Below, piece by piece: positions 1 to 7,633 of a DNA stretch of 33,834 nucleotides. This stretch comes from Ascoidea tarda (nom. inval.) (taxonomy: Eukaryota; Ascomycota; Saccharomycetes; Ascoideales; Ascoideaceae). A program made the translations under genes and the position numbers. Every line of letters starts with the position of its first letter. Within the stretch, counting starts at the first letter, position 1. Below the pieces are notes generated by a model. The model had not been told where the DNA came from and made no database searches. It worked only from the letters and a program-made list of their open reading frames with translations. The DNA lies in assembly GCA_030560485.1 (NCBI GenBank), contig JAKTTS010000118.1, positions 1 through 33,834 on the forward strand. Direction: 5' to 3'.

Positions 1-55
<55 letters not shown>
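1..55. repeat. (AAT)n / (TTA)n microsatellite coding poly-Asn
   Basis: About 18 uninterrupted trinucleotide units at the edge, read on the minus strand as Asn codons of the Rap1-like protein. A second shorter AAT tract lies near 158-184 in the same frame. Confidence 0.9.
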
Positions 56-919
56 TTTGTTATTACTTTTGTTTTTATTATTAGTATTGCCATCATTATT
101 ATTAGTGGTAACGTTGGTATTAACAATAGTACTACCACTGTCACTACCACTACTATTATTAATATTATTATTATTATTATTATTAAGATTTTTCAAATGA
201 TTAGAATTAAAGTAATTAGAATGGTCAATAAAGTTGTTAGTATGAATTGAGTTTTTATAAAGGGATAGAGGTAATAAAGTGTTTTTGTCAGTTGAATGGT
301 AAATGAAATCAGGATTATAAGTGGTCAATTGGTTATTATAATATCTTGATATTATAATAATTTGTTTAGAGGTTATATCACTATCATTAGCAGCAGCATC
401 GTTAGCATCTTCAATTGGGTAGTCTGAGATTATTCCACCATGGTTTGTAATTAGATAAATCAATTGAGGCTTATCGGGTTCGTTATTTGGAATGAAAAAT
501 TTAAATGGGGTCTTTGTTTGAAGATTGGAGAATAAATTCTTGTTCAAATCGTTCATTGAGACTCCAAATTCATTGGTTTGGTTGCTTTGACTTGAATCAT
601 TGGAATTGGTGGAATTGTCCTGGGCATCAGAAGAAATATCCAGAGCAACAGTAGGCGAATTTGTGTGGCCAATGCTGGTATTATTGTCATCATCACCATT
701 ATTATGGCCATCAATATTGTGGGTGTATCTCTTAGTGTCGTCATTGTCCAGTTTGGCTTGGGAAATGGTGGTGTGTGTGGTGGTGTGAGAGAAGGCGTCA
801 GCAGCCTGAGAAGAAGCAGGAAGTGAACTTTGGGAATTCTCAGCAGCAGAGATAAACTCGTCTTCGTCGGCAGCAGCAGCAGAAGCAGCAGAAACAGCAG
901 AAACACGATGCGAAGCCAT
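1..919 (-). CDS. RAP1: Rap1 homologue, N-terminal part (truncated by window edge)
   Basis: An open frame runs from ATG at 917-919 to the left edge (306 codons visible, C-terminus missing). Residues about 1-120 are acidic and Ser/Thr/Asn-rich. Residues about 130-225 resemble the Rap1 BRCT domain: FKFFIPNN, then QLIYLITNHGG (Gly161-Gly162), a beta strand IIIIS, then TTYNPDFIY and LLPLSLY, in the same order as in S. cerevisiae Rap1, where the strand is FIVSPY and TPTYIK and LL follow. The tail becomes an Asn run encoded by AAT repeats at the edge. In yeast Rap1 is an essential telomere-binding protein and activator of ribosomal-protein and glycolytic genes; the Myb DNA-binding domains and C-terminal domain would lie outside the window. 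It diverges from the gene starting at 1098, with 178 bp between start codons. Identification rests on the BRCT pattern alone, so another BRCT protein is possible. Confidence 0.72.
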
Positions 920-1097
920 GGCTGGAGAAAGGGTGTTGTTGGAGGTGGTGTTGGAAGTAGAAAAGCAGAGAAAAAAGTAAGCGCTGGAGAACGTGAGAAG
1001 CACGTGAAAAATACATGAGAGACCAGCGGTGCGGGCTTCTGTTTGGGTTGAAGAGAAGGAAATTGAGGAAGAAGCAGAGAAGCAGAGAAGAAGAGCA
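920..1097. promoter_or_regulatory. Bidirectional promoter between RAP1 and the 1098 gene, with a CACGTG box
   Basis: 178 bp separate the two divergent ATGs. A palindromic E-box CACGTG lies at 1001-1006; read on the minus strand it is TCACGTG, the core recognised by Cbf1-type bHLH factors in yeasts. Whether it is used here is inference. Confidence 0.5.
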
Positions 1098-3086
1098 ATG
1101 GATGCTGAGTTCTGGACACAATACGAGCAGTACCAGCTGCTTGCTGGCGAGATCCAGCAGATAGAGAGCAGGGAGCTCGAGAGAAGGTCATTGGTGCTGG
1201 CGCTCACCTTGTTGAGGTGTCTCTACCAGAGCTACAGCGAGAACACCCACCACGAAGAACGCGACGAGGAGGATGTTGAACTGATTCAGAAGAGTGAGAA
1301 GAGTGGAGAGAACAGCGAGAGTGTGAGAAAAAAGCAGGGAGACCTTTTGAAACAGTTAACTGCCTTGAAGAGCGACTTGAACAGCTCGAACTTTGAAATT
1401 GAGAAATTGAAGCAACAGCTTTCTTCTCAAAAATCTAGCTACGAAATTAAAATTGAAAATTTTAAATCAAGCATTCGAAATTTAAAGGAGAAACAAAATC
1501 AATTGCTACAGAACAGTAATCTTAATGCGAGCAGTGCTAAGAGCAATGGCCTCGGCTTAAGCAGTAATAAATTAGCCCTTGATAGTGATCAAAAAATCGT
1601 AAAGCCAATTTCTCCGATAAAGGCAATTAACGATAGCATAATAAGTAAACGATCTCACTTATCCAAAAAAATCAACATTCTCAATTCAAATATAAACAAC
1701 ACCATCAAAAGTAACTTGAATGACAGCAGTAACAGTAACAATAATAACTTGAATGCGTTGAAGCAGTACAATCTAAATCCTCCAATCAAGAATCCAAATT
1801 TAACTCAAACCAATTTTTCCTCAAAGATTCCTGTTCCAATTAAGAGCTATAATAAACAAAACAACTACAATAATAACGATAATGATAACGATTTATCAAA
1901 CATATCGATATCTGATTTTTTAATGAGCAGTAAATCAAATGTTCCTTCAAAGATCCCAATTCCAACTAACGGTTTAACGTTGTCTCCATCAAGATCCCCC
2001 AATAAACTATCTCTTAGTAAATTAGCCTCCAAAAAATTATCTCCTGATAAACTATCGCCCAATAAACAAATCGATAATAACACTAATCAAAGAAAAATGT
2101 TCATGTCTCCAACTCATAACTCAAATAATAAATCAAACCCAATATTAGCCACATCTACTCCATCAAAATACAACACAAATACTAATAATCCCTCAACTTC
2201 TTCAACTAAAATTCCTTCTCCTTTAAAAAACGATATAACAAATCACATTAGTTCCAATTCTAATTCTAATTCTAATTCTAACTCGAATTTCAATTCAAAT
2301 TTGGATTCTCCCAAAAGGAAAAATAACTTGATCAATAAACAATTGCAAAAAATTTATGAAGAGGAAATCACATATAAAAAGACTCCCTCAAGGAGTTCAA
2401 ATAAAAGACAAAGTATCATAAGTGAAGTCTTACTAAAATCTTTTCATTCTCCAAATTTTAACAAAAATAAAAATAAAAATATCAACATCGGCGATAATAC
2501 TAGCGATAACAGAATTGCCAATAATAATGCAAATGCTAAAAATAACACAGAAACTCAAACTATAGTTTCAAATAGCAAGAAAAGAAAATCATCATTTGGT
2601 ATTAATAACGATATATCACTTATACTAAAACCATCTACAAAGAATAGTAAACCAAGTAAATCTAAAAAACCTTCTCTTTTTGATATAGACAATGACGACG
2701 ATGACGATGATAACGATATTTTTACTCAAACTTTAAAAAGATTGTCTTCTAAAAACAAAAGCACCAACTCAAACAATGATATCAAAAAAATGAAAAAGAA
2801 AAGAAAATTAGCTGGTGGTGGAATTCAATTTGATGAAAATGACGATGAAAATTTTGGTAGTTACGATATCGAAGATTCAATGCACACTCCAATAATCACC
2901 AACAACAGAAACAATCAAAACAATATCAAGGATACATCTATTTTCGATAAGTCGCCCTCTCCTGTTAAAAAATTACCCACTATGAAAAACAAGTCTCCTG
3001 TGAAAAGAGTCCAATCTGAAGACAAGAAAAACGACAGTAGCTTCAGTCCTCTAAGAAATGACAAAAAGAGAGTGTTTAGAGTCTGA
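1098..3086 (+). CDS. Coiled-coil, Asn/Ser-rich protein with [ST]xIP and SPx[KR] motifs; family not recognised
   Basis: 662 residues from ATG 1098; the frame is open further upstream but has no earlier ATG there. Residues about 1-50 are helical and hydrophobic, about 75-140 have a predicted coiled-coil pattern, and the rest is disordered and Asn/Ser-rich with an Asp run, ending in a basic KKRVFRV. Three motifs SKIP (Ser242), SKIP (Ser284) and TKIP (Thr370) lie in basic Ser/Pro-rich surroundings, like the SxIP peptides that bind EB1-family proteins (Bim1 in yeast). About ten Ser-Pro-x-Lys/Arg sites look like CDK targets. I could not assign a family. An Lrs4-like monopolin subunit or another spindle or microtubule plus-end protein would fit the architecture, but this is speculation. 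A hexanucleotide TCTAAT-type repeat near 2251-2282 encodes an Asn-Ser repeat. Confidence 0.85.
   Translation: MDAEFWTQYEQYQLLAGEIQQIESRELERRSLVLALTLLRCLYQSYSENTHHEERDEEDVELIQKSEKSGENSESVRKKQGDLLKQLTALKSDLNSSNFEIEKLKQQLSSQKSSYEIKIENFKSSIRNLKEKQNQLLQNSNLNASSAKSNGLGLSSNKLALDSDQKIVKPISPIKAINDSIISKRSHLSKKINILNSNINNTIKSNLNDSSNSNNNNLNALKQYNLNPPIKNPNLTQTNFSSKIPVPIKSYNKQNNYNNNDNDNDLSNISISDFLMSSKSNVPSKIPIPTNGLTLSPSRSPNKLSLSKLASKKLSPDKLSPNKQIDNNTNQRKMFMSPTHNSNNKSNPILATSTPSKYNTNTNNPSTSSTKIPSPLKNDITNHISSNSNSNSNSNSNFNSNLDSPKRKNNLINKQLQKIYEEEITYKKTPSRSSNKRQSIISEVLLKSFHSPNFNKNKNKNINIGDNTSDNRIANNNANAKNNTETQTIVSNSKKRKSSFGINNDISLILKPSTKNSKPSKSKKPSLFDIDNDDDDDDNDIFTQTLKRLSSKNKSTNSNNDIKKMKKKRKLAGGGIQFDENDDENFGSYDIEDSMHTPIITNNRNNQNNIKDTSIFDKSPSPVKKLPTMKNKSPVKRVQSEDKKNDSSFSPLRNDKKRVFRV
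2251..2285 (+). repeat. AATTCT hexanucleotide repeat coding Ser-Asn
   Basis: About five near-perfect six-base units in frame, giving alternating Asn and Ser in the disordered region of the 1098 gene product. Confidence 0.8.
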
Positions 3087-3388
3087 AAGTCTCATTTGGT
3101 GGCCTAAATATGCCATCACTTCCACCACTTCCACCACTCCCACCATTTCTACCATTTTCTGTGATCAGACCCTTTTCTCACTTCGACCCCTCCCGCTCCT
3201 GTACACAGACCCCGTTTCCGAGGTCCAGGCCGTCCACACGTATCATATACTTTCTTTCTCTAATAAACACTTTTCTCTCTTATCGTCGCCTTTTTTCAAG
3301 ATTGTAGCTTCACCAACCGAGATCAATTGACAGAGAAATTGATTACCAGCTTCATTCATTTGTCTTCCATACTTGCATATATGCTTAC
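3087..3388. other. Intergenic: 3' end of the 1098 gene and OST3 promoter
   Basis: Pyrimidine-rich, with CCACTTCCACCACT-type repeats at about 3118-3150. No ORF matches a known family. A four-codon upstream ORF (ATG at 3381, stop at 3393-3395) overlaps the first OST3 ATG. Confidence 0.6.
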
Positions 3389-4453
3389 ATGCTGAAAATG
3401 AACTTGATAACAAACACCAGTTTCTTGTCTTACTTGACATTGTTTTTTTTCTGGTTGAATCTTATCAGTTGTGCCATATCAAAAGATGAGTTGAAATCTC
3501 TTAGGTCTAAATCTCCATTGGGTATAATCCAGATAAATAATAATAATTTCGAAAAAATTCTACAAGGAGAAAGAAATCATTATTTTGTCTTGATGTTTAC
3601 TGCAACGAATCCTCAAATTCCCTGCAATGTCTGTAAAGAGTTTTTGCCAACTTTTTCACAAGTTGCAAGCTCATATAACAGTCTAAATTCTAATGACGAT
3701 AAATTGTTTTTTGGTATTGCTGAATTTATAAATAACAAAAAATTGTTTGGTTATTTGAAAATGAAAAATGTCCCTCATCTTTGGGTTTTGCCTCCAAACA
3801 CTAACCTCAATGAAGCTAAATATTATGAAATTGAAGATGAATCTGAGCTAGAGCTTCAATACGATATTAAAGTCTCAAAACATTTCAATTATCAAATCAA
3901 TTCGAAAAGATCAACTCCTTTAGAGTTTGCCAAATTCATCTCTCAGGCTTCTCATATTTCTATTCAAGTAAAACAACCAATTAATTCCCAAGAATATTTA
4001 ACATATGTTTTATTTGGCTTTGCCATTTTATTAATTATCAAAAAGAGATCTGGTAGAATAGTTAATAACATTAAAAAAGGCAAAGTTTGGTCAGTGTTAT
4101 CAGTATTATTTTCAATTTGTTTTGTGAGTGGTTATATGTTTACATTTGTTAAAAACGTTCCATTTGTTGCAAATAATGATAAAAAAGAACTTATATATAT
4201 ATCTGGTGGTCAATCGTACCAATTTGGTATTGAGATTCTAATAGTTGGTGGTGTTTATGCAATTCTTGGTGCTTTAGTTTGTATTTTGGTGTTATACATT
4301 CCAAATCTAAATGAAGAAGAATACGATGATGTTAAAAAAAATACATTGGTCTTAATTTTGGTTTTTCTAATCTATTTATTTTATAGTCTATTGACATCTA
4401 TAGTATTAAGGAAGGACCCAAGTTATATTAATTGGTTTACTAAAATGATTTAA
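3389..4453 (+). CDS. OST3: Oligosaccharyltransferase subunit Ost3/Ost6
   Basis: 354 residues. A signal peptide lies at about 5-30, followed by a luminal thioredoxin-like domain with the CxxC motif CNVC at 79-82, the thiol-disulfide site with which Ost3/Ost6 (mammalian MAGT1/TUSC3) hold acceptor proteins during N-glycosylation in the ER. Four membrane segments follow at about 202-218, 233-254, 281-304 and 319-340, the standard layout of the family. Length is close to the 350 residues of yeast Ost3. ATGs at 3389 and 3398 are both in frame; the second gives a signal peptide starting MNLIT and lies beyond the stop of a short upstream ORF, so it may be preferred. Ost3 and Ost6 are paralogues that this analysis cannot separate; the symbol is given for the more common form. 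Confidence 0.92.
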   Translation: MLKMNLITNTSFLSYLTLFFFWLNLISCAISKDELKSLRSKSPLGIIQINNNNFEKILQGERNHYFVLMFTATNPQIPCNVCKEFLPTFSQVASSYNSLNSNDDKLFFGIAEFINNKKLFGYLKMKNVPHLWVLPPNTNLNEAKYYEIEDESELELQYDIKVSKHFNYQINSKRSTPLEFAKFISQASHISIQVKQPINSQEYLTYVLFGFAILLIIKKRSGRIVNNIKKGKVWSVLSVLFSICFVSGYMFTFVKNVPFVANNDKKELIYISGGQSYQFGIEILIVGGVYAILGALVCILVLYIPNLNEEEYDDVKKNTLVLILVFLIYLFYSLLTSIVLRKDPSYINWFTKMI

Positions 4454-4655
4454 AACAAAAACAAAACAAAAAACAAAAAAATAACCTCGAAATATATTCT
4501 TTTCTTCAAATCTGAAAAAATCTCAAATATCAGTTTAAACATTGAAAAATTTTAAACTATTCTACTTTTTGTTTCAATTATTATCCCTGTATAATTTCTA
4601 ATTTTTAAGTTTTAAATTTTTTTCTCCTTCTTTTTTGATTTTTTCCCATTTTTAA

Positions 4656-5735
4656 TTATATTAACTGTTCAGTTTCTTCGCTACTCTCAATAATTTGTTC
4701 TTCACTAGATTCATTTTGATTAATGATTACAAACGCAACACATATTAAAACTGTGCATAATCCATAAATAAAACTAATCTTTTTATCATTGAATATGACA
4801 TCTCCGATTACTGCTAATGGAATAGTTAATGTTAATCCAACAGTTACTGTTAATGGACTTGTTAGCAATATTGCCTTTGCCCAACAAAAATCAGCGATAA
4901 ATGATATAAAACAATTAATGATTAAAATTTTCCAAATAAATAAATTGGATGGCATTTCAAAATTTTCTAAATTAAAATAATTCAATATTAAAATCGAAGG
5001 CCATAATAAAATTAAATTGAAAAATCCAACAAAACCTAAAAATAGTTTCATATTTAATTTGCTTTCAATTTTTACTTTTTTTTTCAATAATATTGTATAA
5101 ATACTGTAAATAAAAGATGATATCAATGCTAAAAAATCACCAAATACGCTCTTATATGAAACATTGTTAATTGAAATATCATCCTCTTCTGTTTCACTAT
5201 CAACTTTGGTCACAATTATTATACAAGTAAATGATAAAATTAACGCAAGTACTTTAGTGTTGTTAACTGTCTCTAATCTGGAAACATAACCCATTAGTAA
5301 TGTAAAAAAAGATGAGGTTGACGTCAAAATAGTTTGTGAAGCCACTGAAGTGTAAGATAACGAAGCATTCATAGTTAAATTTGCTAAAAACCATAGAATA
5401 CAAAAATTCATACTTAGTTTCAATGTTTCATTCAATGGCAATTGGTTTTTTTTATTAATCACTGACGAAATTGATCCATCTCCATTTCTACCAAATGATA
5501 TTGGCAAAAGATAGAAAATAAAAACACCAGTATTAATATAAGTAATCAAAAATGGTTTTCTGTATAAATCGTCAGCAAATATTTTGTTAACTAAGAAAGA
5601 TGAAGTAACCCATAATATAATAACCAAAGATAACAAATATAACCCCAAATACCAGCTAGATGATAGTCTTTTTAAGACCAGTCTTACTTTAGCAGACGTA
5701 GATGCACCATTCTCTGGTAAGCGAAAGCTGTTCAT
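4656..5735 (-). CDS. Drug/metabolite (EamA/SLC35F-type) transporter, Thi74/YML018C-like
   Basis: 359 residues with about ten hydrophobic segments (near 28-50, 64-80, 107-124, 130-151, 162-177, 197-217, 229-252, 266-284, 290-313, 321-338). The stretch SLSYTSVASQTILTST at about 125-140 and FFTLLMGYVSRLE after it are characteristic of the YML018C/Thi74 and SLC35F5 group, and GDFLALISSFIYSIYTILLKKK begins the second EamA half. In S. cerevisiae these proteins sit in the vacuolar membrane; substrates are not established and the thiamine link of Thi74 is regulatory. The gene is convergent with OST3 (202 bp apart) and divergent from NSL1. Acidic Glu/Ser-rich C-terminal tail. The family call is firm, the substrate unknown. 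Confidence 0.9.
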   Translation of the reverse strand: MNSFRLPENGASTSAKVRLVLKRLSSSWYLGLYLLSLVIILWVTSSFLVNKIFADDLYRKPFLITYINTGVFIFYLLPISFGRNGDGSISSVINKKNQLPLNETLKLSMNFCILWFLANLTMNASLSYTSVASQTILTSTSSFFTLLMGYVSRLETVNNTKVLALILSFTCIIIVTKVDSETEEDDISINNVSYKSVFGDFLALISSFIYSIYTILLKKKVKIESKLNMKLFLGFVGFFNLILLWPSILILNYFNLENFEMPSNLFIWKILIINCFISFIADFCWAKAILLTSPLTVTVGLTLTIPLAVIGDVIFNDKKISFIYGLCTVLICVAFVIINQNESSEEQIIESSEETEQLI

Positions 5736-6323
5736 TGCTATATTTCATAGAAATGATGAATCGAAACACAAGAGAACAGAAAAGGGTGTACCACAATTCG
5801 GAAGAAGATGTCACTGGCCAACATTAGCCTCCTTAGACACTCAAATATGGGAAAGGAGAAGCCTTGGTTATAACAGAATGCAAATATGTTATTTAAATGC
5901 GTGCTAAACTGTTATATTGCCTACATTTTATAATCAAAATTACAATTTGGCTGTTGCCGGCCGATTCGAGGATTGTAAACTGAGCTATTCAGTTGATCTA
6001 AATCATCTTCTGTGTTACTATGATCAATAAACCAGGTTGGATATGATGGGGAATTACAGAACCTACAGAATTGGCTTGTTTATTCCAACGCCCTCAATTG
6101 CTTTCAGCTCAACCAAGCTCAATCCCAAAGCTCTCTGAGCTTGAATCTCCAGAAAATGGCTCTTTATCAACTGAGGCTGCTGATCAGTAAAACTCTGGTG
6201 ATGTATTTTACACGGCCCTGTAAATTCAGGAACGAAGGACGCCAGTGAATTGTTTACAAAAATGCCACTCTTTGCAAGATAAACAGCAAACAGATCTTAT
6301 CTAGACATAACCTGTCTAAAGAG
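5736..6323. promoter_or_regulatory. Bidirectional promoter region between the transporter gene and NSL1
   Basis: 588 bp without a convincing gene. It contains the GC-only octamer GCCGGCCG at 5956-5963 followed by ATTCGAGG; the same octamer recurs at 19196-19203 upstream of GYP2. A plus-strand open frame to about 5907 overlaps the transporter gene and looks like chance. Confidence 0.5.
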
Positions 6324-7110
6324 ATGGATTCCAACTTCGAGAAAATACATTTGCAGAAAGCAGATGTGAAGTATCTTTACCACGAGGTTCACAAGACTGC
6401 AATGGATAAATTGAACTTGTATCTACCATCTGAATCTCAGCAGGCTGATAACAACAACGAGGAAGATCCAGTCAGAGAGAAAGTCAGATTATTAGTAGAG
6501 GAATTTATTTTGAATTCATTTGAATTGACAAAATACTCCTGCATCATTGATGGCAAAGAATTTTTGGATGATGACGACCTGTTGAGACAAATTTTGGTAA
6601 ACAACAGTAGTAATAGAAAAAATAAGAACCAGGAGAGAAAGGAAGAAATTGAATCATTTGATTTTGAATTGAATCAAAAATTGAGAGAAGCCTATAAAGC
6701 AGTTGAAGATGAAACCGTTAAAGTGACAGAGAAAAGAAGAAACTTGTCTCAACAATCAGTCAAATTGTTTGAAGAACAGCAGAATATAAACAAATCCAAA
6801 ATTGATACATCGTTGAGTAAATTAGAAGAAATTGAAAAGCAAATTGATCAAGATTATCAAGACGAAAGCAGTGGAATGTATATAGATGATGAAATTAAAA
6901 CTGATTACGAAGATATGATGGCTGAATTTAATGATACACTAAGAAGACTACAAGAAGTCAAACAAGTAAGTAATTTATTAGTTTTTGAGAACAACTATTT
7001 TGGTCCTGTATTATTAACAACTTTTATAGCATATTCCTCAACGTAAACAAGAATTAGAGAAACTTCAAGTTTTGATGAACTTTGTTGAAAGCAATTACGA
7101 TTTCAAATAA
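6324..7110 (+). CDS. NSL1: Kinetochore MIND/Mis12-complex subunit Nsl1 (two exons)
   Basis: Join 6324-6965 and 7030-7110, 240 residues. The product follows yeast Nsl1 segment by segment: LYHEVHKTAMDKLNLYLP, REKVRLLVEEFILNSF, then FDFELNQKLREAYKAVEDE with TVKVTEKRR (yeast: FDLDLNEQVRKMYQEWEDE with TVKVAQLR). Exon 2 supplies IPQRKQELEKLQVLMNFVE, matching the yeast C-terminus LPKVRYNVEKVKRLMDFLE. The intron (64 bp, phase 0) has GTAAGT at 6966, a branch-like TATTAAC at 7012-7018 and a TATAG acceptor ending at 7029. Nsl1 is a subunit of the four-protein MIND complex that links inner kinetochore to the Ndc80 complex; its C-terminal helices lie at the Ndc80-facing end. Predicted coiled coil at about 120-215. 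S. cerevisiae NSL1 has no intron as far as I recall. Confidence 0.9.
6966..7029 (+). other. Spliceosomal intron of NSL1
   Basis: 5' site GTAAGT, branch-like TATTAAC 11 bases before the acceptor AG, and a short TTTTATAG tract. Removing it restores a C-terminus matching the Nsl1 family. Without splicing the frame stays open to 7046 and gives a different 26-residue tail, so the unspliced and spliced products are both 240 residues long. Confidence 0.85.
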
Positions 7111-7633
7111 TCAATAATTTTTTTTTTTACATAAAGAATGTTGCATTTTTTTTATTATTGTCTTCAAATTCATTCAATTAAAGAGTGCAAATAAGAATGG
7201 GCAAGTGAAAAAAAAGTGATTCAAATAACTATTTATCTTTCAAAGATATCTTTATAAAACAGAAGATGCTGTAAGTAATCAGATCTTATATTTGATTATT
7301 TTTTTTTGAAATCAATCTTATTCTTAATCAAACTTTATAAACCGGGTGCAGTGTTGATTAAAGTTATAGGAAGCGAATTATGTCAAACATAAATTATAAA
7401 AATTCACAAATTTTGGAACTATTTTGATTGCGCATATCAATATTTACAATTATTAATAAAAAACCATATAATAATACATTAAATTTTATTTACCTCTAAA
7501 TTAAAATGTTTTGGAATATATAAACAGAAACTTGAATAAAAAAGATTAATAAATGAATAAATAAATGAATAAATAAATGAATAAACAAAAAATGAGGTTT
7601 TTTTTTAGACAAAAAAAAATAATTATAACTCAT
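7111..7633. other. Convergent intergenic region between NSL1 and ETF-QO
   Basis: 523 bp, very AT-rich, 3' ends of two converging genes. No gene seen. It contains a 12-bp tandem repeat at 7551-7586. Confidence 0.7.
7551..7586. repeat. Three copies of AAATGAATAAAT
   Basis: Three 12-bp units, the last differing in its final base, in the 3' flank of the ETF-QO gene. Confidence 0.9.

Noticed and set aside
5584-5907. A 107-codon plus-strand ORF in the transporter-NSL1 interval
   Set aside because: Its first half is antisense to the conserved transporter N-terminus, and the rest has no recognisable features.
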